Positions 1-10,781 of a stretch of DNA of 64,000 nt are shown one piece after another. The stretch is from the NCBI GenBank assembly GCA_023853785.1, contig JAJIRX010000567.1, positions 868,001 to 932,000 of the forward strand, in the 5' to 3' direction. The notes beneath the pieces were generated by a model, which was not told where the DNA came from, searched no databases, and worked only from the letters and a program-made list of their open reading frames with translations. This stretch comes from Psilocybe azurescens (Eukaryota; Basidiomycota; Agaricomycetes; Agaricales; Agrocybaceae). The stretch's first letter is position 1. Every line of letters begins with the position of its first letter. Both the position numbers and the translations under genes were made by a program.

Positions 1-1106
1 ACAAATTTGCCGTCGACAACCTCGTAGCCCTGGTCTCTCATGAAGCGATAAAGGGGTTTGATGATAGTCTCGAGGTAAAGACCTTCTGGCACAGGTTCCA
101 TCTTGTTCTGACATTCTGGACTGCGATAGTAGTCGTCCGCACACTTGAAGATGAAGCAGAGGGTTTCCGGAACGAAGCGAACATTCCCAGCTTCACCCCA
201 ACAGAGAAGGTAAAGTGCGATTTGACGAAGGCGATCGTATTGGCTCATGTTATTCATTGCGTTGCGCCAGCGGTTGGTGGCGGTGTCGAGGGATTTTGGA
301 CCAGTATTTGCGCCGCCCTTGACACTCTTGAGACGCTGGAGACCGGGATTTTGGGATTGGCCAACGGCGTCATCGAGGTTGAGCTGGGCAGCAAAGTACC
401 ATTTGCGATAGTTGGCATTTTGACCGCCGATATAGTCTGCATGAAGAGTGAGAAGAGCTTGATTCGGTGTCATGCGGGAGGCGCGAGAGTCAAGCAGGTG
501 CATGGTAAAGTCAAACTAAGTAAGCGGTGGGGGGATTAGAGAAGATATGCATATGGGTAGTATAGAACAAACCATGTTGCGCATGGAATCTCTCTGGAAG
601 CCAAACTTTTGGGTAAGATCCAAAAGATGTCCTCTATTTCTTCGGTGGACATGGGTATCTGACGATCTGCGGACCAGGCAGGGTAGTGCTCTGAAGAGGC
701 CAAGCCAGGATCAGCAAAGGGGGATATACTGGGTATACTTGAATGTGAATCGACTGAGGGGTCGTACGGACGCCCGAACATTTCTGAAGAACTCGCATCG
801 CCTGTGAGAAAAAGGAAATGAGGTGGTGATGTTTGATGAGCAGGCGAAGGAGGGATTACCTGATTGGTCATAAAAAGCGGGAGCGCCTGCGAGCCTAGTA
901 GTGCTCGAGTTCATGTCATAGTGGTCACCGACCTCTGAGTCTGCATCGTCATCACGGCGGGGGACTGGAAAGGAGGGGTTGTATGGCTGCTGAAGTTGCG
1001 GTTGGGGTTGCAGTTGCTGAGGATAAGGCCTTGACTGGGGCTGTTGTTGTGGAGCAAAAGGATTATTGCGGGAATCCTGAGGCCTTGGGAAGGCGACAGG
1101 TGGCAT
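1..1106 (-). CDS. FKS1: 1,3-beta-D-glucan synthase catalytic subunit (FKS1), N-terminal part, runs off the left edge
   Basis: Plasma-membrane GT48 enzyme that makes the wall polymer beta-1,3-glucan from UDP-glucose. Exons read on the minus strand are 1106-860, 801-573 and 515-1. The first encodes a Pro/Gln-rich disordered head beginning MPPVAFPRPQ. The third carries the conserved cytosolic FKS stretch, including RMTPNQALLTLHADYIGGQN, YLLCWGEAGNVRFVPETLCF and LYRFMRDQGYEVVDGKF, which decides the call. The transmembrane and catalytic parts lie outside the window. The frame breaks in exon 2 just after EEIEDIF: one extra T in the T4 run (plus-strand A4 at 622-625) restores LDLTQKFGFQRDSMRNM, so a missing base is more likely than a dead gene. 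It is head-to-head with the LRR-like gene over 152 bp containing a GA-rich repeat. Confidence 0.95.
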
Positions 1107-1160
1107 GAGTAGGGAAGGTGAAAGTAAAGAATGTGCTGTAAGAAATGGTCGTCAATACCA

Positions 1161-1190
1161 GGAGAGAGAGAGAGAGTATGAGAGAGAGAG
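1161..1190. repeat. GA/CT dinucleotide repeat in the shared FKS1 promoter
   Basis: Almost pure GA run (CT on the FKS1 strand) 55-85 bp upstream of the FKS1 start. Long pyrimidine stretches are common in fungal core promoters and 5' leaders; a promoter role here is inference. Confidence 0.6.
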
Positions 1191-1258
1191 CCGTGAGAAG
1201 AAAGTGAAAGTTGGTTGCGTGACTACCTAAAAAGCTGTCAGATGTAAGAGGATGAATA

Positions 1259-3974
1259 ATGCTCTTCACAGCGAAACAGAGTGTGCTCCAGGCTGACCAC
1301 GCTCTGCTCACCAGCCATCCTCCTGCATATATCCCAGGACCCTACACTGATAGCAGTACTGACGTCACCAGTACGACTGTGCCCTCACTTGTCCAACTCT
1401 GCCTGCGCGCCCTCCTTCCCTTTCCGGACCAGATTGCGCTCCCCGTGCGCCTCCCTCTGCGCCATCCCAAACTCCTCCATCATCTCATCCAAGATCCAGC
1501 CGCGCTCGATCCCAGACTCTGGGCTACCCTTGTTCAGATATACGACGGCCTGCCCCCTATCTCGCACGCCACTCCCTCCCGCTCGCCGACATTCATCTTC
1601 CGCTCCTCCAGTCCATTCCCTCCACTCCGCTCTTCTCCCTCGTTACTCTCCTCAGTCTCCCCGCGTGCAGCCATCTCACCGACGACACTGTCCTCAAGCT
1701 CAAGTTTCTCCACACCCTCACTGCATTTGATGCATCCAGCACCGCCCTCTCCTCCTATGCCATCCACACCCTCGCCGCCACTCTCCAGTCAGACGACGGC
1801 CGCATACGCAGAGGGCCCTGGCAGCTCCGCATTCTCTCCCTCAGAAACTGCAAGTGCGTCACAAACGACGCGTTCCCCCACTTTCTCAAGTTTCCTCTTC
1901 TTTCTGTGATCGGTGTGTTTCGCGCGTCTATTTTTTCATCATCTCTATCCAACATGTTTTCTCTGCAGATCTTCGCGGCACACGCTGTCTTCCAGACAAA
2001 TCAATACCCTTCAAATCATCTCCCATCGACGCTTTGTACCATCCGGCCCCACTCCAATCTGCCCTAGAAACACTTTACGACATTCAACCCAAGCTTTATT
2101 CATCTGTGAACCCCTTTATTTTAAATATAGATACACTATATCACCGACCAACTAAACCGATATCCCGCGCCAGCTCCGTCGCGCCCCAGGATGCCTTTGT
2201 CGTAATTCCCTCCAACAACAACGCACGAATAAAAGTAGGCAACACCGTTATCCTTGAAAAAGAGATGCAAGCCAAAGAAGACGCGTTGGCTCACGAACGA
2301 AATAAAGAGGCTTGGTACGAACGAGCAGAACGACAAGATTACGACATCGTGTCCCAGAAGAGACCCATACGCGTCAGTCAATTTTCCTTTTCTCTTCTCG
2401 AACATAATTCAATTTTCCTCTCCACAGCCTCGTGTAGAATCCCACCTTTCCTCATTCATCTCTTCTCCGCAGCACTACCCAGGCCCATCAACCCGTCTCA
2501 ACAGATCATCCTGGATAGGCGACCAAACCCCAGCAGAATTAGGCTCACAATCAGGCAATCACGTCCCACTCCCCAAAAGACCCACAACACAATCTTCTAG
2601 AACCACAGCGGCGTCGGACACATCGCGACCGCCCGACAAAAGACACATGGCGCCCACACACAACCCAAATCTGGATTTTACCTCCGATCATTCCAATTTC
2701 CAATCCCGACTGACGGGAAACAGCGCACGCGGCACGGAAGAATCGAGTGCTCGGTCTCCGATCGTTCATGCGCGCTTGTATGCATCCAGCAGTACGGCGT
2801 CAAGTTCTGTGCCGTTTCCAACTAGCAGGAGTGCTATTGTCGACTCTGTGAATACGCGCGATGCGGTTTGTGCACAGGGCACACCTCGCACGCCTTCTCC
2901 TGCTACTGCCAGCAACACCAGTGATGAGCAGCTACCTTTCTCACGTGCGCCACACATCCGCCATGCGTCTCTCGATAGCAACGTCCGCCATAATAATGGC
3001 AAAGCAAGTCGCGCGACTTGCGCCGAACCAGCTGCAGCCGCGTCAACTTCTGCCATCGCAGAACGCATGAGCGATCTCAACTCGTTCGACGTGCATCTGA
3101 GGTTGTATCGCGCTCCACCTGCATGGTCGGCGCTCGAGGATGCACTTTCGCGGATGAAAGAGGAGGAAAGCTTGCGGAAGCGGCAGATGGAGATCGCGGC
3201 CGCCAGTAGAGCACGCGGAGGAGACGGCGAGCTGGCCATGGTAGACATCACGAGCTCGAGAGCGGCTAGGGTGAAGAGGGAGCTCGACGCGGTAGTGCAG
3301 GCAGCGGCGAAACGGAGGAAGCTGGACTATGCGGTTGAGGACGCTGATTCGGGAGGAATTTCAGGAACGACGACGGGTCGCTTTTCAAGGCCTTCTTTCT
3401 CGGCTGGATCGGCGTCCTCTGTCCTTCTGCCTATCCAACCGTTGGTTAATGAGTCGACGTCGAGAAATCCGTTCAGGAGACGGCATCCTCCCGCACCAGG
3501 CTCTATTCCAGCTTCATTGCTTTCTCCTGCGTCATCTGGCTCGACAAGCCACACGAACATCAACGATCAAGAAGATGACCATGACGAAGATGAAGACGAA
3601 GACACAATTTATGACATGGACGATAACAATGGCTATCACAATGACAGCCACGATTCAACGAAGGCACAGGCGACGATCGCAACCCCCGGGTGCAGCCTCT
3701 CGAAAAACCCACGAACACTAACGGTTCTGGCACTGGCACTGTCAGTGCAAGCAAGACCAAGCCCATGATACCGATATCAGCCGTGAAAGTTCCCATACTC
3801 CCTTCCGAGATGCGCCAGGAGGCGTTGGCCCGGGAAAGGAAGGAGAGTAGTGGGAGCGTCACGAAATTGAAACCGAAATTTAAAGGCCCGAGTAGCAAAA
3901 GTGCGAATGCGAGTGTAAAGCCCAAGGCTAAATCGTTGGGACAGTTCGACTGGAAGACATGGGGAAGTAAGTAG
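1259..3974 (+). CDS. Large LRR-like protein with long disordered tail
   Basis: Function not recognised. Three exons: 1259-1912, 1969-2372 and 2428-3974; introns of 56 and 55 nt. Roughly 870 residues once the frame is mended. The N-terminal part looks like F-box/LRR repeats (VPSLVQLCLRALLPF, LLQSIPSTPLFSLVTLLSLP, WQLRILSLRNCKCVTNDAFP, LLSVIDLRGTRC). Then come a charged region (EKEMQAKEDALAHERNK), a Ser/Thr-rich disordered stretch, a helical basic segment with RAARVKRELDAVVQAAAKRR (nuclear signal-like), an acidic Asp/Glu run and a basic C-terminus ending QFDWKTWGSK. Two frame breaks, both repaired by one more C in a C5 run (1553-1557 and 3683-3687). The first join changes YDGLPP to continue as YLARHSLPLADIHL. 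The start is the first ATG in frame, 152 bp from the divergent FKS1 start. Could be a substrate adaptor, but no F-box is clear. Confidence 0.75.
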
Positions 3975-4122
3975 GTCCTGTACGTGTTAGTTATGTAGCT
4001 AGGTGTACGAGTAGATGTATTGTAGCTTTATCTATTACTCGGGCCTGCAAGCTCAGAGTTATATCTTATCACCACTCCCCTGTTAAACAGAAGCCCGGGA
4101 TAGTTGAGTCCAAGGACATCAT

Positions 4123-4128
4123 CACGTG
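4123..4128. promoter_or_regulatory. CACGTG E-box upstream of PTC7
   Basis: TCACGTGG context, 27 bp before the first in-frame ATG of the PP2C gene and 81 bp before the second. One of about nine such sites close to start codons in this window. Confidence 0.4.
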
Positions 4129-4155
4129 GTATGAGGTACCGATGAAATTACTGGA

Positions 4156-6512
4156 GTGCGTTTACGGCTTACCTTGGCTCTGTCAGCTCAGACCCATACT
4201 CATACTGCAATGGCCAGGCCAGGCCACTCATCTCTCTCTCCCATATTCAAGAACTATACCCCAGCACTCGCCAGGCAGATTACCCGACGAGCGCGCCCCT
4301 CCCTGCGCAACCGTTTCTTCGCCCGTCTCAACAGTAGCTCCAATACTAGTAATAGCACAACAACCGATTCTTCTTCCTCCTCCCCCGAGTTCGATGCGTT
4401 TCTCCCCGTCTCGCACGCGCGCGCAGTGCCCCAGCGCCCGTACACCTTCCACATCGGCGCCAGCTGGGCAGGCAAACCAGAGGACCCACGCGGGATGAAA
4501 AAGGTCCCCTTCCCCCCGGACACGCTCATCGGCGCGTGGCGGGACAAGACGCTCATGCGGCCCAAGGGGGCGCACACGCTTGACGCTGGAGAAGATTTTT
4601 TTTTTGTGCAGGAGGTGCGGTTTTTTCTGTCTTTTAGTTTGGGGTGCTTGTGGTGCTGTGCGCGCTCAGCAAACAAAGCGCGGATCTCGATGCGTTTTGT
4701 GCTGCTGCTGTCTGCTGCTGTTCAAGCGCTTTGCGTATCATGTTCCTCGTATGAACACATGCACGCGCACAGTTGTGCAATCTATCCTACGCAATGCGCA
4801 ATACCCGATATAAACGCAATTGCTAACGCGTCCACCTTAAATTTTGCAGATGCGGAATCGATCAGTAAGCATCTATCAATAACACTTCCCCTTCTTGTTC
4901 CCTCCTTTCTCCTCTAAATCTCAACAAAATTAACGCGTCTCTTCATTTGGTCTTGGAGGGCATATCATTCGGTGTCGCTGATGGCGTGGGCGGCTGGGTC
5001 GACAGCGGTGTCGACCCTGCCCTCTTCTCGCAGGCACTCATGTATCACGCCCACAGGTATTCGCGGAACGCATGGGCTGGCGAGCCTGAGATCGACCCCA
5101 CCATGGACTACGAGGAGAGAGAGCAAGTCGAAGGCTGGGAGATGACCCCGTACGAGTGTTTGGATTTGGCGTATGGAGGTGTGCTGAGAGAGAAATACGT
5201 TTTGGCTGGTGCGTCTGAATGCTGTTGTTTTGTGTACTTTACATTATTTTGTTCGGCTCGTTGATGTGTGTGTGTATGCTGGTGGGTAGGTTCGAGTACG
5301 GCGTGCATAATTAGTCTGAATGCGTCTTCCGGAGTTCTGCGGTCAGCAAAGTGTGTTTTTTCCCTTTCTCTTTTCGCCAAAGAGTTAATGAAACGCGTTG
5401 ATGATATAGTCTCGGAGACAGTGGATACTCAATACTTCGCCAAACGCAAATAGTGCATCGGCAGCGCTCCCAGACACATTTTTTAACTGTCCAAAGTCAG
5501 TTCGCACCTTTCCCCCAAAATCACCTATTTCTAAACCTGTTGGAATTCTTTGTATTGTAGACAACTCACAAAACTACCTACAAATAACGGCCGCAAATTC
5601 TCGCGTGCATGTGTCGATTCGCCCAACGAGGCGGATACCTACCAGACCAAGTTAAGGGACGGTGACATTGTCGTCGCTTATGTGCGTTCTCCTACCACGT
5701 CTAGTTATTACCATTCAGCATCTAATCTTCTGGTATCAATCTGTACCTGATTTTTCCTTTTCTTTCCTTTACCTTAAAAACAACAACAACAACAAAATTG
5801 GAACCATCGCATCCGCACACCTCACGGGCATACCATATCTATGACACCACTGGTCCTGATCCTGATGACGCGCAGACGGATGGATTCTCGGATAATGTGT
5901 TCCCCTCTGAGATGGCGACGATATGCTCGCTTGTGGCCCGCGCGGGTGGAACCGAGGATGAGCAGGTGCAGGCTATGGCAGATCGTCTAGTCGACTACTC
6001 GCGACAATGCATGAAGAGTAAATTGAGGGTTAGCCCCTTTGAAAGTGGGTGCTCCTTTCTTAAGAGTTTTCGTTTTCTTTTGTCCTTCCCACCCACTCCC
6101 GATTGTTGCACTTTTTCATTATCGATATTGCTGTTGCCAACCATGGGCCTATATCTATCTTATTTTCCCTTCCTATGGCCATGGGCTTATAGTATGGTCG
6201 TACCGCTGCGATGGCGGTAACGACGGGACGAGAATTCGCTATTTTTTGAAGTTGTCTAACTGACTTTTCATTTCTCAGGGGGAAGCCTCAAGAGTGGGCC
6301 AGTATTTCCGAGGAGGGGTAAGATCCTGTCATCCTGATGTATTCATACCACTCATTCGTATCTGTCATTGTCTACGCCTGCCTTCTAGAAACCAGACGAG
6401 TTCGTACCCTTTCGTTGTTTTTTCTATTATTAAATTGAACTGACGGGATTTTTTCTCTTTTGCTAATTATAGTGTTACGGTCATTGTTGCGCTCATCCGC
6501 GAGACATCATGA
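4156..6512 (+). CDS. PTC7: Mitochondrial PP2C-type protein phosphatase (PTC7 family)
   Basis: Metal-dependent Ser/Thr phosphatase; in yeast the family member acts in mitochondria and activates coenzyme Q synthesis. Ten exons: 4156(or 4210)-4614, 4850-4864, 4959-5208, 5290-5350, 5410-5495, 5561-5681, 5876-6044, 6279-6317, 6389-6399, 6473-6512. Seen motifs: DAGEDFFFVQE, FGVADGVGGWVDSG (metal-binding Asp), STACIISLN, ANLGDSG, VAYTDGFSDNVFPSE and PDDVTVIVAL near the end. The start at 4210 (MARPGHSSL) gives a clean Arg/Ser-rich mitochondrial presequence; 4156 adds 18 residues. Exons of 15 and 11 nt are unusually small. At 6278-6282 the G5 run at the acceptor needs one more G to join FE to the GEASRVGQYFRGG stretch, so one base is probably missing there. 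Confidence 0.93.
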
Positions 6513-6814
6513 TTTCGTAGTCCCCTTAAAAGTATTTATGTGCCTTTATTGGGCCTTGATCCTACCCACACTGGTAGATGCAAGAGGTTATCAGCATTGC
6601 CAAAGTTTTACTTAACCTATCTTTCCCCCTTAGACATCCTAATGATCACTCGGACTTAATCTACATATATTATATCACATCATGCTCTTGTTCATCCACA
6701 CCTTGTTTTATCCCATAGACTATTTGTATTTGCATTTGCGTATAGACCCATACAATTCGATTTACATTGTAGAAAGACCAACTGATATGCTTGTTGAAAG
6801 TTAAGACATGACCT
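6513..6814. other. Convergent 3' flank between PTC7 and DPP3
   Basis: About 300 bp of AT-rich sequence where two genes converge. No ORF, repeat or RNA gene seen; it presumably holds both 3' UTRs. Confidence 0.6.
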
Positions 6815-9800
6815 TTATAGTTTCCTTTCAACGAAGCTCTGGATAACCCCGACAGCAGTAGATGGGTATTCTTTCAATACGATGGCATCGTTCTCGATGA
6901 CAGTATTAGGTTGAACAAATATCTTTCGAGGCTAAAAATAAATAGTTACAAGGGAATTAAGCAGGAGATCAAGTTATAGGCAAATGACGAGAAAGCGCAC
7001 CAATTTCTTGCGAAGCACGACATCTCTAATCTCACCTTCCCATCCAGGGAGAGGTTTGGTGAGATTTGTATAGAACTCACGAGCTCCTGCCGCATCCGCA
7101 GTGCTCTTGCGAACTTGGAGTTCAATCAAGAGCTTGCCTGCGGCTTCTCTGCCTTTAGACAAGACAAGCGCTCGGTCGACCTACAAAAAAAAGGGAAGCA
7201 AGGCAATGTTTGGGTCAGTATCTTTTCTATGGCTCGGTTTATCTAAATCAAGGCGAATCCCCATCTTACTCGGACATAGAGATTCTGCAATGTGCCGTCT
7301 GCGTCCCTGATTTCTTCCAATCGGGCAATCCCTGAGTGGATCAGGTGCTGGGTGATTCCGAGCCTACGGTGTACCCAACGTACTTTCAGCAAGTGGGGAA
7401 AAGACGGCACCGACGGATTCATACCGAGCTTGCATGTGAGCCTGCCCATGCTTCTGAGTGGCAGGGTCGTAGAACTCCAGGGCCCTTAAACCAGCTCGTG
7501 CCATAAGCAAGAAAGTGATGTACTGAATCTCCTCTATCTCCTTTGCGTCGACGTACTATTGAGTAGAAGAAAGGTTAACTTCATTCAGACAGATTGGAAA
7601 GACATCGAGGTAGTGTAACTGACATGGAAGATCTTGAGGATATCAGGGTTACTAACGACTGAACAAAAATCCGGTTCGAGCGCACGAAAAGACGACATAT
7701 CTGTGCTGCGACTCACGATATAGCGCAACTGTCTCTGCGCGGCACTCTTCCATCGACGATGAAACCTCGCCTAGCACCGATCCTGGAGTTTGACCCGGTT
7801 TGTACCATGAAGTGCTGCAAATTGGTTCATACGTATCCGGCGGTTGGATTTGAATAGAATGCTGTAAACTTACATCTTTTCTCCGGTGAGGGGATTAATG
7901 ACCTACACAAGACGAGAAAACGACATTGATTATCAGTTCTGCATCAGTTCTGCAGTTGACAGCCGGGGCCCACCTTTTCAACATCGAAATTCTTCTTGCC
8001 GTCAGCGTCTTCTTCGAACAATTTTCCCGACCCATGGCCAAGCAACTCATGGTTGGCGACTTGAAGTTCAAAAGCCCTGTTATCCCATGCGTTGTAAAGT
8101 GCGACGTCGTCGGGATGTATAAACGTTAGCTCCTCATCTAGAGTTTAATATTATCAGCATCGTTCGTCGGGAAGAAATCTTCTGCGACGTACTGGGGGCC
8201 TTGGCAGCAAGGATGTTCTGATAGCCCACTGAGACCTTGCAATTTCGACTGAGAATGTATGGTTAAAAACGTACCGCCAAAGAGACATTCTTGAATCCCG
8301 TCGACTCCCTAATATCGTAATAGTTCTAAAACCAGTTTGAGCCAAGCACACCCTTATCATGTGAGCATTTCTCTTACAGGGATCTAAGAACCAGATTATT
8401 TTTTTACGAACTCAATGAGTAAATTCAAAAGACTTACGTTGATTCCAGCTGGAATTCCTAATGACGTCGTTGTATATGTTAGTTTCCATTCCATCTTGTT
8501 GTATAATGGAACAACAGAATATGGTATGTACCTCCGGTTGCAAAGGAAACGACTTCTAACGCAGTGAAATCTGGTTTCCGGAAAACATCCACCTCGAAGT
8601 CTTTGCCCCATGGGAGGACCTTGATAAGATTCGGCGCGTCGTCGACCAAAGTCTCATATTTCGCGCTTAATTGCTTGTTCACAATCGCGGTGAATCCTAA
8701 CGATAGTTGGAGTAATTCGTATAGAAAAATAAGGATGGAACGCTACCTTCCCATTCTGCGCGACCACCGTATGGGTCGACGTACGTTTCGATGAACTGCG
8801 AACCGGTTCAGTCTCTTTGCCGTCGTCATGAAGGAACGGACTTACGCCGATGTAAGATTCAACAACAGGACCGACATCCTTAACCCACCATTTTGATCCG
8901 TCCTTGTGATCTTGAATGGACCCTGTCGCAAATCTTTTGAAGCAGATTGGTGAGTGGAGATAGTTTTGCAAAACATCCAAAAGTCCTACGATTTGATGTA
9001 TGCCTCAATCATATTAGTTTGATTCTCGTTTGCAGTATATTTCTTGGCCTATAAACCAGTTCAATTCCCATTTTCGCTTGGCATTAAATGGAGAAGATTT
9101 TGCACCTCTTTCAACGCATCCACTACTTTGGCAAGATCAGCAGAAAAGTCGCCATATTCAACTTTGAGGGTAGCTTTGTCTCCCGACTCAGTGGCGATAT
9201 CGTGAAGAGCTGGAGGTTGGGTCTGAGCTGAAGCGACTAGAAGAGTGAAGTCGTTTGGGCCATTCTTCACGACCCTTTGAAAGCACGTTAGATCACTCGT
9301 TTGTTGTATATACTTCAAGTTCGATAAAATACCTGGTATTCAAAACGTCGATCCCAATTTTCTCCGCAGCAGCTTGGACAGCGGCTACTTCCTCGTCGTT
9401 GATGATTTCGCCGAGATAGTAGTTTGAGATGTGACCAAGATGACGCTTGCCGATGAAAAGACTAGATTCAGGACTAGTCGCATAGATGTGATCCTTCAGC
9501 TAATAAGTACAGATCAAACAAGTCAATGACACTGGGATAGGGAAACGAGAGATTCTTCCTGATTACATTTTTCCAAAGAGGTAAAGCTTTGTCCGCATTT
9601 GAAGAATTTGCTACTACAGCTTCAAATTTGCCTGCAGGAAGACGGGGCACGATCTTCGTGAAGCCAAAGGTTTTGAAATTCACAAGATTACTCAAGACCT
9701 GAAATGACGCGTCCATCAATGAATACATTTCCATTATCACGTCGATCTTAGACGCCCACCTGTGATGTATATTGCAAAAGATCTTCCCATTCAGTCGAAG

Positions 9801-10193
9801 AAAGTCCTGACTTCTTCTGTAATACCTCAACGTCTGCCAAAGTTCCTTTCTCTCCGCTGAAGGTCGAGATTAGCAGATCGTAGAGATCTTGTGCTTGAGG
9901 TGTCCATTGGCCTGCCCAGACTTTAGATCTTTGTTTCAACGTGCAAGATGAAAGTAGACCCTGCCTTGAATAACACGCGCACCCGCCCATGAAGCCAATC
10001 CAACGTAGTGAGCATATTTCTTTTCTTTTTCGCTATAGTTGTACGGTGGTTAAAACACCCACTCACACCCACTCCAACATTCCATGAACACTTACCTCAA
10101 CTGTGAGAATGATTTGCCGATCTCAAGGCTACAGACAGGAGCTGTGCGATCTGCGAGGAATCGCTCGGCACTAATAGCAGCGGCATTGGCCAT
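6815..10193 (-). CDS. DPP3: Dipeptidyl peptidase III (M49 zinc metallopeptidase)
   Basis: Cytosolic enzyme releasing dipeptides from the N-terminus of oligopeptides. It starts MANAAAISAERFLADRTAPV and ends IQSFVERKL. The M49 zinc motif HELLGHGSG is near 8020-8060 and the second metal motif EECRAETVALYL near 7740. Other family blocks are HISNYYLGEIINDEEVAAVQ, VVKNGPNDFTLLVAS, KDVGPVVESYIGFIETYVDP and KIFVQPNTVIENDAIVLKEY. At least fifteen exons. Two oddities: a GC-AG intron (9964-9912) between VIQG and QWTPQ, and a 6-nt exon (8383-8378) encoding Ile-Pro inside GINIPNYYDIR, with 54-nt and 52-nt introns either side. No frame break was found in the whole gene. The next gene upstream, the TPR protein, is on the same strand. 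Confidence 0.95.
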
Positions 10194-10781
10194 ATTTCTG
10201 ATATTTTGTGTCTGCTTATAATGTTGCCTGAGAGTAAGTCGATGAGACTGATCGCGATAGAAGATGGCCGCTGTGTGCTTAGGATATTGCCAGATTCGAA
10301 TGCTCTGGCCGGCTCGAAGCATCCGAACTGGACTAAACAAGGAAGAGAGAAACAGTTTCCGTAAGCAGACGTCCACAGAAATGGCTGAATATCATGTGTA
10401 ATATCGAGCACATGGAAACCTTATTCAACAATTGAATTTTCACCCTATGTCGCCTTTCCAACTGTTTCATATCCCAACAGATGGTCAATTATTATGTACC
10501 GTACATGCTCGCATTTGTCGTACTTGAGTACATATATAAATTATACAAGAATACTATGTACTGGGTCACGGTTAGTCACGAATTCAGTGTTCGCACTTGA
10601 AATACACCCCTTCCAGAAGAAAGGGACGCCGTAGGAACCTACACACACATCTTTTATCATCGTCGGACCGTGCTTTGGAACTGGGATAACAAAAATCGGT
10701 GTAGTCGTTAATATTATAGGCGCTTCGGCCTGGTGTCACACTTGGGCTCTAACCTCATTCGATACCAATTTGAAAAGGAGA
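10194..10781. other. Intergenic region between DPP3 start and TPR-gene end
   Basis: 588 bp holding the DPP3 promoter and the 3' flank of the TPR gene. The two minus-strand ORFs here merely extend the DPP3 first exon upstream and show no conservation-like features. Nothing else seen. Confidence 0.5.

Noticed and set aside
1281..1730. 149-aa plus ORF overlapping the LRR-like gene
   Set aside because: Shadow frame; the LRR-like signal is in the other two frames joined at 1553-1557.
6020..6290. PTC7 splice using the donor after KLR to avoid the frame break
   Set aside because: It keeps frame but drops VSPFE, which belongs to the conserved PTC7 block; a missing G in the G5 run explains the data better.
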